A stretch of DNA of 64,000 bases from Psettodes erumei (taxonomy: Eukaryota; Chordata; Actinopteri; Pleuronectiformes; Psettodidae): assembly GCA_016785225.1 (NCBI GenBank), contig JAFBJZ010000939.1:248001-312000 (forward strand). Reading direction: 5' to 3'. Below the pieces are notes generated by a model. It was not told the DNA's origin and did not search any database. It saw only the letters and a list, made by a program, of their open reading frames with translations. The position numbers were made by a program, and so were the translations under genes. Positions 45,845 through 58,158 of this stretch are shown here, piece by piece. The stretch's first letter is position 1. Every line of letters begins with the position of its first letter.

Positions 45845-48792
45845 AGAAAAAGATGGGGAAAAACATTGCTCATTAAATTATTTCAGCATTCTGATTGTCT
45901 TATGTATGACAGCATTGCTGCAGTTTGACCATGCCGCCACCATTAGGCTCCTCACCCAATACTTCTGACCCCAGCACCATTATGAATCCTGCTTTTCTCT
46001 AAACTAACTGTTACCCCAACAAAACCCTCAGTTCTCTCAGCACAAAATTATGGCTGCTCAGTCAAATACAGACTTGTATATGAAAGAGGAGGTTATAGTG
46101 CAGGTTTGTAGCATTTCCCATCCAAATAAGGGAGAGAAACTACGACAAATGATTGCAGTGCGGGGCACAGTCGATCTGTCATATGCCCTAAAGTGACATT
46201 TCAGCACCCTGTGATGTATGATTTGATTACTATCACACATCTATGGCATTTCGCTAAGCTGAAAATCAATGGGGCTCAATGGAGAGGTTGTATCTGACAT
46301 AAATCACCCTGCATCTCTTATCTCCCCCTTTATGTGGCAATAGATATAAAGAGAGGGAAAGATGGTACTGATACAGGATATAAAAGAGAGAAGAATAAAA
46401 AAGGGGATATGAGGGGATGTGATAAGGAAAACATGCAGCAAGCAAAGCTGTAAAACTGAGACAGAAGGGAAAAATTAGATGGCAAAAGATAAGCATGTGC
46501 AAGGGAAAATGTAAGTTACTAGGAAGAGAAGAGGAGATTAGAATAAAATGATGAAATATCGACAAAGATGAGGAGGATCAAGAGATATTTTGGCAAGAAA
46601 TTTACAGATCAGTCACAGATGTGTTGGCACATCCTGCCTGCTGTTTCCTTGGAGGGTGAAAGGACATGTTGAATCTCCTTGCTGGTTTTTGGAGTCAAGC
46701 ATACATGTATGTACACACAGACAGATAAAAAGACAGAGGCAAGCAGCAGGATTCAACATTAGGAGATGCTGTACAGTTTTATTCTTCCGGTTTAGTAACG
46801 TGTCAATCCTGGAATAACTCCACATTCCATTGACCTGAGCCAACCTGAGGCCTCATCAGCCAGAATAAGTGAAAAAACCTGAGGATGGCACTGCAACCTT
46901 TTACATCTTCTCATTAGCTGTCATAAGTGGTGGTCACACCATAAAGTGATGTTTGCTGGTCCAAAGGGGCTGGAAGTTTGGAACAGTGACTACTCATAGT
47001 CGTTGACAACTGTAGCTAGTTAAGCCCATATTTCAGCCGTGATTCTCTCTCCTGTACTATCCCAGGGCATTTCATCCAAGTTAGCACAGCATTCTGCTCA
47101 ATATTAAGGTCTTACAGAAGTTATCTTGCTAACAACCAGTTGAAAGACTCGTCAAACCACATTTGAACTCCACACAGAACATTCATTTTGCCTCCTCAAT
47201 CCAAGATTCTGACTGTGTTTCCACTGAACTGAATTGATTTTACTCAGTTTTGTGTTGATTTCACAAAACTTAATTTTGTTTTTGTATTAATTAGTTATTT
47301 GATGCCATGAAAACAGATGTCATGATTCACAGCTGACACCTGGCACCTTTAATGATGATGTGTTAACCACAGGTTGACACACCAAACAGACCTACGATTG
47401 AGTTAGCTTGGTCTTAAACATTGTGGGAAAATGTGAAATATGATATAGACTGTCATATTCTTGGGTTCAGGCATTATGTAGTATGAGTATGTGTAAATGT
47501 TTCCTGTCAACTTACCTTTAAAAGAATTCCAAAAAAGTCTGATCAGATCAGTTAATGTAGCATATTTATGAATAAAAGAATAGTTTAGATCCTACAGTGC
47601 CTATCACATGCAGCAGGTTTTTCCACAGGTATTATTTTTCTGCTCTTACTCATGACATTTGTCTGCTTATGTACGACTAATCTACAGCAAAGATGTCATG
47701 CAGTCACAGCTCTCAAGAAAACTTTTCAGTTAGTTTTTTTAAACTGCAGTGACAACAAGGAAACTTGTGAATCATTCAGCCACTTTTAAAGTTCCTTGTG
47801 CTTTGAAATTTGAGTGATTCATTTCCAGAAGAACATGATAGTTTGCTTTACTTTGGGTCCCCCACTGACTACTCAGTTCTCTCTCTCTCTCTGAAACACA
47901 CAGGCATACACACACAGCAGGCCTCATGTGCATGTGAACACAAACATCATGTGTAACTTGTACAGCTGTGATATATCCTGTGTTAGCTGCTGACGATGAG
48001 TACCCCCAACACTAGACATCGCCATGTACACACAAACATGAAACACTGTCAACAGCAAGTTTTGTAATGAATATACACAATGCAAAATATATATATAATA
48101 TTCCCAAGCACAGCTGAAAATGCATTCACGTCTCTTTCTGTGGTTCGAGCAGACAGAGACTCTGCAGGCTCTGACTTGAATATGAAGGTCAGTAGAAATC
48201 AGTAATAACAATAATGATAATAACTTCATTTATTTAGTAGGACAAAATATTGACAGGTCAAGTGTATCAGCAGTCTATCCAGTGACATGGAGCAAGGAGA
48301 TGAAAAGCCACTTTTCATATTTTAAATGTGAGTGGGCTGAAGTGTTTTTCATCAGTATGTCTTTTCCAGGAGTGATTTAATCAGTGAAATGATCATAATT
48401 CATGCAAACCTTGCTAGAATTGGTGTGGAGAGATGCATATCAAAAAATGAATATGCCAATGACTTAGCGACACATAAAAAAACAGCTTAAAATGATGAAA
48501 ACTGCAAGCAATATACTGTATGAGGAGAGGAGACCAGAGTAGAGACCAGGGTGAAGCCTATATTCTGGCAAGCATGATCTTTGCTGGTTTGCTTCTGTTC
48601 ACAAAACATATTCTGTGGCTGACTTGAATCTCAAGTCTCTTTGTGCTTGGGTCAAGCCAAGGGACATTTTCCTGCATGAGCCAATAAGCATTATGAAAAT
48701 AGTGTAATGCATTGGATCGAAATGAGAACAATGAAAATAAATTTTGGTTGAACAGGCTTTGGAGCTCTGACAATCAAAGTTTGGGAAGGGAA
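45845..48792. other. Unassigned non-coding DNA
   Basis: No gene recognised. 46310-46600 is strongly purine-rich on the plus strand and gives a pyrimidine-coded 99-codon minus frame. A short (CT)7 occurs at about 47879-47893. The remainder is AT-rich. Confidence 0.5.
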
Positions 48793-49715
48793 ATCAAGAT
48801 TCAAGATTTTTATTGGTTACATACACAATCATGCAGTGTACAATGTGCAGTAAAATTTGTTTTGTACCTGCTGAGTATACATTTTTTTTAATTTTAAATA
48901 AATAGTACAAACAGAAAAAGAAAAATAGAACAGCAGAAAACCAGAAAACCTGTGCCTTGTTGGTCTGTGATTTTAATGTTCAAGGTTGAGCAGGCAGATG
49001 GCCTGTGGAAAGAAGCTCTTATTCATCCTCTCTGTCCTGGATCTCATGCAGCGAAGATGCTGGCCTGATGGCAGAGGAGAGAAGAGATAGTGACTGGGGT
49101 CGCTGGGCTGCTTGAGGATCTTCAGAGCCCTAGTCCTACAACCTTTTGTGTAGATGTCCTGCAGGTTTGGGAGGGTGGTTCTGATGGTGCGCTCTGCTGA
49201 ACAGACCACCCTTTTAAGGGCCAAGAAGTCCTGCTTTGTGCAGCTCCCCATCCATGTTGTGATGCTCCCACACAAAATGCTCTCGATAGTGCAGGTGTAA
49301 AAAAGTTCCTGAGCACCTTGAGGGGGAGCCTGAAGTCCCTCAGTTGTCTGAGGAAGAACAGACGCTTTCTGGCCTTCTTTGCTGTTGTATTGATGTGTTA
49401 GGTCCAGCACAGGTCCTGTGAGATAGTCACCCTGAGGTATTTGAAGGGGTCCACTCTTTCCACCTCAGAACCACTGATGAGGAGTGGGAAGGGGTCTCTC
49501 TGCTGCTTCCTGCTGAAGTCCACTATCAGCTCCTTTGTTTTGCTGATGTTTAACAGGAGATGGTTCTCCCTGCACCAGTCCTCCAGGTGGGAGACCTCAT
49601 TCCTGTAGGCTGTCTTGTTGTTGTAGGAAATCAGACCCACAACAGCCGTGTCATCAGCAAACTTGATGATAATAGTGGAGTCCAAAGTGTCTTCGCAGCA
49701 AATCACACCGAAAGC
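48793..49715 (-). pseudogene. L2-like LINE 3' end: reverse transcriptase C-terminal half and 3' UTR
   Basis: On the minus strand the frame from 49760 to 49398 contains IIIKFADDTAVVGLIS (FADD, the catalytic YADD-equivalent motif, at 49650-49661), HLEDWCRENHLLLNISKTKE and LIVDFSRKQ. A frameshift near 49410 moves into the 48973-49410 frame, which continues FYTCTIESILCGSITTWMG, LKRVVCSAERTIRTTLPNLQ, LPSGQHLRCMRSRTERM and SFFPQAICLLN to a stop. This is the usual end of fish L2/CR1-group ORF2. The 3' UTR (48793-48972) contains the family's AT-rich tail, with tandem ATTCAAGATTTTT-like units. The right edge is a 5' truncation shortly before the FADD motif. Pseudogene by frameshift and truncation. Confidence 0.85.
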
Positions 49716-50584
49716 CTGAGAAAGAGATGGTTCAGTAAAGAGCTGCAGAGGCAAACACAAGAGGGTCTATCCGAGAAAGTGCTGAAACATGTCATGAAGG
49801 TCAAACTCTGTACATGAACCTCATGCACAATGATAGCAAGGGTTAGGGTTTGTTAATGGATGTTGATTACCAAAGGGTCTTGAATGATGAAAGTAAACAC
49901 ATAGTAACTCATCCCGATAATGTCAGGGACCATAACTAATATCAGATCATGGTCATAGTTCAGGATGGATTATGATGGCATAGAAGAAGCTGCAGTTTTA
50001 TACTTATGTAGTATATATACTGTACATATAAACTGTGTTGTATTAACAATCACCTTTTACTCTTTTAAACCTGGTTTACTGAATATGATAGGGTTTGTAT
50101 TTTTTCTCAAAAGATAAATTAAAAAATTCTAATATGTAGAATTTTCTTAGGTCAAATGCAAATGAGTCCAAATACAAAAGGAAGACAGGGAGATTTGAAT
50201 GAATCTGACATTTAATGTTTGCATTCTCTGGAAATTAATGCAGTGAAAGCAGATATATTTGGGTTAATCAGGGTGTACTCCCACACAAACAGATGAAGGT
50301 AGTAGTGGTAACCACTTAATCTCCAAGCATGTCATTGCCCTTTTGTCTGACCACCACAATATGGAAATGAAAGTGGTGCACTGAGCAGCTAACTAAACCA
50401 GAAAGAAATTATTCATAATTTTACTGATTAAATAATTTAATAAGGCAGGTAGACTCATTTTAAAAATGCGCAAAGACTATTTCATTGGACAGTTTTACAG
50501 ATTATGTGGCTGACTTCCTCCTTCCTCCAACTTCCTCCTCTTCTGTTGTGGGCCTCACAGGTTGAAAGTCAGTTCCCTTTTTAT
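49716..50584. other. Unassigned non-coding DNA between two LINE remnants
   Basis: AT-rich sequence, no gene seen. GTTAGGGTTTGTTAATGG near 49841 may be a repeat fragment. Confidence 0.5.
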
Positions 50585-52325
50585 GGATAGAGACACCACA
50601 TACCCCAGAAGGTGAGAAGACTTCATCCTGGACTATTACAGCAACTTCAGGTTGAGGGCCTCTTCTGGCCAAATGACATCAGGCTGGCATCAACTCCAAC
50701 TGGGGATTATCATAGACTGTAGCATCTCTGTCACCCTATTCACACTGGCTATGAACATGTTCGTAAGGTCACCAGAACCAAAGTGTTGGGGCCAAGTCAG
50801 GAGTAGGACAACCACCCATCAGAGACTTCATGGATGATCTGATGGTGACAACATCATCAGTGCCAGGAGCCTGATGGATCCCCCAGCAGCTGAAGTCATG
50901 TCATGAACCTGCATGAGCTTCAAACCTGCAAAGTCCCGGGTCTTGGCTCTGAGGAGAGGGAAAGTCACTGACATGTTCAGCTTCAGGTTTGAGAGGTCCA
51001 GATCCCATCCATTACGGAAAAAGCCAGTGAAGAGCCTTAGGAAGACCTTCACCTGCAGTCTGAGGGACACTGACTCTATCAAGTCCACCAGTGCTGATTT
51101 GGAAGGCTGGTTAAGGACTTTCGACATGTCAGGACTCCCTGGACTATTCAAGGCCTGGATATGCCAGGCTGAAGGCTTGGAGTGCAAGGTGAGCAGCTGT
51201 CTGGGCAGAATTAGGCTGTACGGAAACAGGAACAAGCTCTGACTCCCATTCAGATCAGTCAGAGTGGAGTTAATCATGGCATGGGCTCTCAAGAACATCT
51301 GAAGTACATTTAATCAAAAGATTCGAGAGTGGCTGGCACTGGAATCACTGTAGGAACAGGGAGGAAGTGGAGGGTGGCAGATGAGGTCCAACAGGACAGA
51401 AGTTCAGCTAAAGCACAAAGCTCTCCTTGGGAGTGTGGATAGGGCAAGGCTGGACTCGGTAGCTCAACATCTACCTGATAAAACACTGCAAATGGGAAGG
51501 AGAGGTGGAAGCTTGTGCAGGAGGAGGTTCGAGCTTCTGTTGAAGATGAGTGGGCCAGCAGAATATTGGCCATGCGCCAACAGGGAGCTTGGATGAGGTG
51601 GGAGCAGACAATGAAGCGGTACATCACTTGGCAGGACATCCAGAGGTGGAACCCCCAGAGGCTTGAGCTCTTAATTCAAGGGGTTTAACCTTCACACCCA
51701 CATGCCCCTTCTGGTTCCAGAAAGGCACCCTGGAACTCATGCTGAACAGCTGAGGCACTTAGTGAGGGGCGCTACAGGTGACCACCTGACCACATCCATA
51801 AATTCATTGCTGAAGCTATCAGTAAGGGGATCAGCGAAAGTAGACACATCCACACCACAGCAGAGGCCATCACATTTGTCAGGTAGGGAGAACAGCCACC
51901 AAAGAGATCCAAGACCAGCTCAGCTGGATTTGCTGCCCCAGCCAGAGACTGGGTGATGACAGCTGATGTGGAGAGGCAGCTGAAAATACCAACACACATT
52001 AAACAGTCTTCACTGAACTCTTCCAACTGTATCTAATTGTACCCAGGGAAAAAAGATGAAGGAAACTCAAGAGAGGAAGAGAGCTAAATATGAGGAGCTG
52101 GTGGAGGACTGCTGCAGAATTGGATGGAGGACCATTTGTATGACAGTGGAAGTGGGCTGTCTGGGTTTCGGAGGTTATTCTCTCAGCAAGGCCTTTGGAG
52201 TCTTTGGCATCAGAGGGCAAAGCAGGAGGAAAGCCATCAGCAACAACATGGAGGCTGCCAAGAAAGCATCAAGATGGCTCTGGTTGAAGAGGAGTGACCA
52301 GTGGGGTCAACAGATTGGCACTTGA
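50585..52325 (+). pseudogene. Decayed non-LTR retrotransposon with FMDDL reverse transcriptase (R2/NeSL/Hero-like suspected)
   Basis: About 1.7 kb of one ORF can be followed across many frameshifts and stops. 50652-50837 gives GWHQLQLGIIIDCSISVTLF and TLAMNMFVRSPEPK, an RT palm region. Then PPIRDFMDDLMVTT follows, with FMDDL (50828-50842) as the YADD-box equivalent. 50913-51242 gives MSFKPAKSRVLALRRGKVTD, KPVKSLRKTFTCSLRD and SGLPGLFKAWI. Around 51568-51685 the DNA encodes AMRQQGAWMRWEQTMKRYIT then WQDIQRWNPQRLELLIQG. Next is a CPFW..KGTLE..LNS stretch, a decayed version of the zinc-knuckle-like CPLC...GTLEH.L..C. 52056-52325 ends ERKRAKYEELVEDCCRIGW, CLGFGGYSLSKAFGVFGIRG and ASRWLW. As recalled, this family carries a restriction-like PD..ELTVPWE endonuclease core before ERKRAKY. 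Here that core is deleted or scrambled. Clade assignment is tentative. Confidence 0.75.
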
Positions 52326-54854
52326 ACACAGGCCGGGACTTGATCAACCCCAGTAGGGTTGCCCGGATCAGGTTGTCTGTTCCAAAACACCCAAATGATG
52401 CCAGGAAACAACACTGATGATGTGTTCAAGGAAGTGTCCCCCAATTTTTCTTATACCATATCTTCATCCATTTCCTGGATCCAGATACTGACCAGGATTA
52501 TTCCCAAAATTTAATGATTTCTAATGAAGAACAACTTTCAGTATACATTTTGTGCAAATTTCTGCTGAAAAAATGTTGAAAAACAAACTAACAAACAGAA
52601 AAAACAGAATATCTGCTCAAAATTGGCTGTAGGCTTTCAGGAAAAGTAATGAATCAATGCACATTTGGGTTGTTTTTTAACAGGGGATATGTGTTGGTAA
52701 CTACATTTTAGGAAACAGGAGTTGTGTTGTGTTCCTGTTGTTTCTAGATAGTTCACTACATGCTCTCATGAGGTAATTTAATATACAAACCTTTAATGTT
52801 TCTTTGTATCAGACATTTTCAACTTCACACGTTACCACAAGTTCACCTAAATAGGAAATAAACTTTTTTTAAATCAGTTGCATAAAAAGACACTGTGATG
52901 TAGGGGAATTACAATTATGATTTTACATTTGAATTGCAAAAAATAAAAAAATATATATTATTACAACCTTACTGCTGTCCAGCATCCTGCTCCAGTCTTG
53001 TGAAGGTGGTTTGGGTTAATCAGCTTGTTCTTCCTTACTTTGAGTGTCAGCTCAAGAACTGATGTCATTTTTACCACGGCCACAGCGGGGTGTGCAGATG
53101 CTCAAGGGGCCTCTGGGCAAGGGGTGTGACAAATACAAAAACAAAAACAAAAACCCCTTTTCAAGTCCCGTGGGTAGTGATAGAAAGCCTAAAATGTAAA
53201 ATGAAGTCATCTGCAGTAGGTTTAAAACATGCATTTGTTGTCTTGTTCCCATTCCTATAGCCACTATCTTGCTTTGTGTCTGTACAGCAGGTTTTCTTCC
53301 CCCTGTGACTCTGTCCAGGTCTTGTTTTGTTCTCCTGGTTACAGTCCTCTGCACATTTGGTCAGCTCTCTGACTGTTTCCTTCTTCTTATGCATGTGCCC
53401 GACACCTATTAATTAGGGCGGGGAAGAAAGGAAGGCACCCTTCAAGAATCTTTAGCAATTACAGTGATATAAATGAGCACAGTTCACCCTTTACCCTGTG
53501 AAATGTAGCACAGCTCACTAACTAGGTACTGGAATCTCAGTGTCTCAAACTTCCACAAAATGTAGATTCATATAAACAGGTCTATGCAGACCTCTTTCTT
53601 TCATTTCATTACTAGAAATGTCTCACTTGTCATCCATCCCCCTAATCAGGAAGGATTATGATTATTATCATTATTAGTATGATTAATGAGAATGATGTGG
53701 ATAAGAGGAGAATCCTTTTACATAATACTGGATATGTACCTCTGACAGATGACACAGATGCACTGGAAACAGTAGTAGTGTTATTTATTTATCGACTTGT
53801 TTATGCTTTCCTTGATGATTGGATAAGTGGCTAAGTGAGTCTTTTATAATGGCCTTTATATAACGGAATAAGCCAGATGTACAAGCCATTACTGCACACC
53901 ATAATCAGATACAGGATTAGGTTCTCCTGCTGCACACAGATGTGTATCAGCGAAACCCGATAGCTATGCAGTGCCCCCTGGTATTTATCTGCTCTGCATT
54001 TACTCTGGGTCTCTCAATGCTTCTATATGATGAAGCTTGGAGTCTAAGCAGCAGTACACAGCCAGTTTGATATGAAGTTTCTATATGACAGACTGCAATT
54101 CCGAGGAAAGTTCAGTGACCTGTCCAGGATGTGTCCAGCTTCTCACCCATTGCACGCTGGGAAACTCCAGCCCTCCACAACCTTATACAGGGAAATTAGT
54201 TTAGAGAAATTATGCATGTATAGCTGGATATTTTCTTACTTCTTAATCTTTAAATGATACACTCACTGAGACATGAAAATTTGTGTTCTTCTGCCGTTTG
54301 CCCTTCTGCTACTGCTTCTACTGCTTTTCATCATTTTCCATGATTGTGGCACTTTACTCATTCTTAGGCTTTGCTTTCCACTTTAACATGACCATACATG
54401 ATTTATACTGAATGCTCCTGGTACAGACGTAACAGGCAATGCTGGTACAGATACAGTAGGCTTGTGAATACATCACAGCACAAGTCCCAGGGACAACATT
54501 CACATTCACAGTTTGTGCTTCTCTAACAGCCCATGTCACTCCACTTCATATGAATACAGGGCACATTCTACTCAAAGTACTATGAGTTTCTGTGCTGTTT
54601 TCTAACACCATGTGCAGTGTTTTGTGTTTTCACTAGTTTAACATGTTGTTATATTGACTTTATTATACTTCTCTAAACCTCACTATGCAGCAATATCAAG
54701 TCATATTTATTTTTTTCTTTAAAGGGTTGAAAGTTTACCAGGGCTTTCAACAATAATCTGTTGCTAACTCTCTACTGACTCTTTATAAGTATATTATACT
54801 TTATACACATTATTGTCAAAAATGTATTTATTTATTTAATTTTTTTGTAGGTGC
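52326..54854. other. Unassigned non-coding DNA
   Basis: No gene recognised. The minus frames at 53052-53354 (100 codons) and 53161-53394 (77 codons) overlap each other and lack motifs. No long simple repeats. Confidence 0.5.
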
Positions 54855-55200
54855 TTTGTGGAAAATGCTAACATCAACATGCTACCATGCTCACAATGAC
54901 AATGATAAACATAACAACATAACATTAGGAAAATATTCACAACTTGGATTTAGCATATGAGCACTTTATAGTTAGTAGTACACAGTATAAATAATAAAGT
55001 ATAGGTTTGGATGAAGGGGCTGTTAATGCTTTGGCCTAAACCAGAGTATTGGACAAATATAAAGTTTAACCTGATAATGGTGAATCACCAACTGTTTTCA
55101 CAGTTCACCCTGAGAGGAGTATGAATGCCTGGAACAAATTCATGGCCATGAATCCAACAGTTGTCAAGACATTTCACTCAGAACTCCCTCAGAATATATA
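54855..55200 (-). repeat. Recurrent teleost interspersed repeat, copy 3
   Basis: GTGGAAAATGCTAACATCAAC, GCTCACAATGACAATG, then CCAGAGTATTGGACAAATA, GATAATGGTGAATCACCAAC, TTCATGGCCATGAATCC and GTCAAGACATTTCACTCAG follow the reverse complement of the family seen at 14630-14790 and 30450-30815. The copy joins the 'gctaacatgctcac' part and the 'catttcactcaaaacc' part in the order expected for one reversed insertion. No coding capacity. Confidence 0.65.
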
Positions 55201-55679
55201 TACTGTATATATCAACCGAATGGAACAAATAAGTTTGGGGCTGCAAACCAGACACGGTAATGTAGAAGTCAAAAGGTAGTGAGAGACAGACTAAAGCACT
55301 GTTGCTGTTTTCACTGGATTTCTTTCCAATTACTTATAGTGATGGGTGACCTTGCAAACATATCATTTTACAAAAGTCAAAATCAAGTGTTGTTTCTCCA
55401 TATTAATATTACTCAGCTAAACTCAATTCAACACACCATGTCTAATGCCACGACAACTCAACCAGACTATGTTTGATGACATTATTGGTGGCTAATTATC
55501 AAAGCTATACAACTGCATGCCTTACATGTTTTTTTTTCCCCTGGGTCTTTATGCTGCAGAAAGCGTATCATTATAAAAACACACTCAAGGTTGTTGGCAT
55601 GGTTACGCATTCATCATCTGCCCTCCCAAGGCCTAGGGATCAGGCCTCTCTCTGATGAATCACACTGCTCTCCTTCCAA
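55201..55679. other. Unassigned non-coding DNA
   Basis: A perfect 12-base TATATACTGTATATA-like palindrome lies near 55196-55211. No gene recognised. Confidence 0.5.
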
Positions 55680-55860
55680 CCTTCTGATCCCTGGAGGTCA
55701 ACACCCCTGTCACCTCATTCCCATGCCTCCCTCCCTTTCCCGTTCTTCCCCATACTTACTGTCCCCAACTCCCACTTCTCCTCTCCCTCTAATCTACCCC
55801 TTTTCACTTGTTTTACCCCCTCCTGCCCCATGCTTCCCTCCTCCTCCTCTCCCCAGGGTT
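55680..55860. repeat. Polypyrimidine-rich tract
   Basis: About 180 bases dominated by C and T on the plus strand (CCTCCCTCCCTTTCCCGTTC; CCTCCTCCTCTCCCC). It explains the Pro/Ser-rich plus frame (55591-55914) and the 174-codon Glu/Gly-rich minus frame (55715-56239), neither of which I accept as a gene. Confidence 0.8.
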
Positions 55861-55981
55861 TGGCAGGGCTGGCATCCACCCAGACTCCCTCCATTTCCTC
55901 CACATCTGATATAATCAGGGCAGAAAAGAGCTGAGAACATTCTTTTCCCATGATTCTTAAGTGGCACCATAGGCACTCTGG

Positions 55982-56040
55982 GCAGGCTGGCTGGCTGGTT
56001 GGCCAACTGACTGGTTGGGTGACTGGGTGACTGGCTGGCC
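55982..56040. repeat. Degenerate (GGCT/GGTT/GACT)n tetranucleotide repeat
   Basis: GGCTGGCTGGCTGGTTGGCC followed by ACTGACTGGTTGGGTGACTGG. An imperfect four-base array. Confidence 0.8.
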
Positions 56041-57759
56041 CTGTAAAAAGAGAGCTGAAGTGCATAACTAACTGGATTAGCCAGTGGCTTCCCCTCTGTA
56101 CTTGCACCAAAAATCTTGCCTGTGATAACAACACGGGGGAATTATAAAATCTTATATCTATGAAATCGTAACAGAAATGTGCTAGGTAAAGGTAAAGGTA
56201 AAACATCTCCATTCTGTGGTTGTAGGTTGCATTCTCCATAAAAAAAAAAACCCATTGATGCCGGCTTTTAATCTGTGTTTTGTTTTAGGTACACAACACA
56301 ACAAAAGTTGACATTTACTTGTAAAGAACATGTTTATCATGGTAGTCTTCAGTTTCCAATGATTTGAACTGTTTTCTATGACGCAATGATTGGAACAGAT
56401 TTTTTTTCACAAGAAAAACAATCATGCATTTTTGTTCTTTTATGAATTTATTGTCAGTCTTATGGACATGTGACAAAATCTGATGGGTCAAATAATATAC
56501 ATTCATCAATACTAATATTCTGTTGCATGTCCCTTGGCCATTTTCACCTAATTCAGGTGATTTTCAGTTGCCATCCACAAGGGAAGCTTTAGGCTGATGT
56601 TTTTGACCACTCCTCTTGACAGAGGTTGTGTAGTTCAATCCCAGCTATTTGGTTTGGGATAACAGGAGTCAAATGGACTGGATTTGGGTAGGAAGAAGGT
56701 TGGGATGGGGTTCTTCTCTGTGCTGTGATTGGTTTCTTCTGTGGAGTGATGAAGTCAGGGTCAACAGATCAAGTACACTGTGCACTTGCACTGCATTTTA
56801 CATCACCAATACAACAGAAAATATAAAAGCCTTCCTGATTTGCACAGGAGTAAATCATTACATCCATATTTGAACATGCTCTTCCAAAACCATGGACACT
56901 AATTTGCTGCTACAACAGACTCCTCTCTTCAGCAGGGGTTTTCCACCAAATTGTACAACCAGCCCTCAAGAATTTGCTTCCATTTGACCTTGTTGATGTT
57001 CTTATTGAGCATTAGTGAGGTTGGCTATAACACCTGGCTCACAGTTGATGTTCCAAAGGTGTAGATGTTGAAGTCGCTGCACACAAACACACTATTGTCT
57101 GAAATGTCATCATCTTAGCATTAAGCTATCTCTGAAAGCAAGCAAACATAGAGCCCTGACCCAAACCAGAAAAAAATGCAAGAGAGCAAAATATTACTGC
57201 ATTAGTATGGCACTGTTTCTTTCATTTTGTATTTTATATTTAAAAATGTGCTCACCAAACCTCTCTTTTGATGTCTTTTAGATTTAAGAACTGCTCTGTA
57301 CTCTGTTGTGCACATCATTCCCTGCTTGTGTGCTGTGCTCTTCTGCCTGGCCCTGGTATGATCTCATGAGCAGCACTGTGCAGTGAAGCGTGCCAGGGCT
57401 GTGTCGGGCAGCACACTGACTATGCTCAGCGTTTGCCTCCCTTCCTTTTGCTTGTCCATCTCGCAGTTTTAATGTACTCAGAGAGAGTGGAGCATGAGAT
57501 GGAATTACCAGCTAGCTGTGTTCCCATGACAACAAGATACTGTTAGCGTCAGGCAGAATCAGAATCAAGCCTTGGGCTGGGATCTAAAAAGGACCTCCTT
57601 CCACACCAGCCCCTCCTCTTTGCCCCACAAGGAGTTTCCTACTCCCTCGGTTCCTTCTTTCTCTCTCAGCCCATCTCATCTGCCTGCTGCTGTCAGAACC
57701 TGTTCACAGAGAGGAGCTTTGTGGATTTCTCCTTTTACTCACTGCTCACAAAAACATGT

Positions 57760-57760
<1 letters not shown>

Positions 57761-57788
<28 letters not shown>
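57761..57788. repeat. (CA)14 microsatellite
   Basis: A pure CA tract inside a spurious His/Thr-rich frame. It is paired in inverse sense with the TG tract at 58127-58150. Confidence 0.95.
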
Positions 57789-57792
<4 letters not shown>

Positions 57793-58125
57793 TACACTAA
57801 TGCATGCAGGTAGACTTCATTCACATCATGCAGTTGTCTGTCAAAGAGCAAACACTTTGAAGTGAAATCTTTCAGGCAAACTCCTTCACTGCCCCACACA
57901 AGACAGACAAGTAGACAGTTGAGAAAAAAGGACAGAAAGGGAAGGTAGACAAGTAGATAAAAGATAAATGGTGAAGGAGGAATAGGTAAGAGGAGGGAGG
58001 TGGCGGGGGGTACAGAATTTGATTGTGGGTGGATTCATGTGAGTGAGTGATTGACTTTGTGTGTCTGATGCAGGACAAAAAGACGAAAGAGGGTGCAAAG
58101 AGAGCACAAGTGAGCAGTGAATGCA

Positions 58126-58126
<1 letters not shown>

Positions 58127-58150
<24 letters not shown>
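58127..58150. repeat. (TG)12 microsatellite
   Basis: A pure TG tract, then TATGTGTGT. Confidence 0.95.

Positions 58151-58158
<8 letters not shown>

Noticed and set aside
55715..56239. 174-codon minus-strand open frame
   Set aside because: Its Glu/Gly-rich half is the complement of a polypyrimidine tract and the rest covers a tetranucleotide array. No domain or conserved motif is visible.
56628..56645. GTAGTTCAATCCCAGC, like a tRNA/SINE B box
   Set aside because: No A box at the proper distance upstream and no cloverleaf could be drawn, so neither a tRNA gene nor a SINE head is supported.
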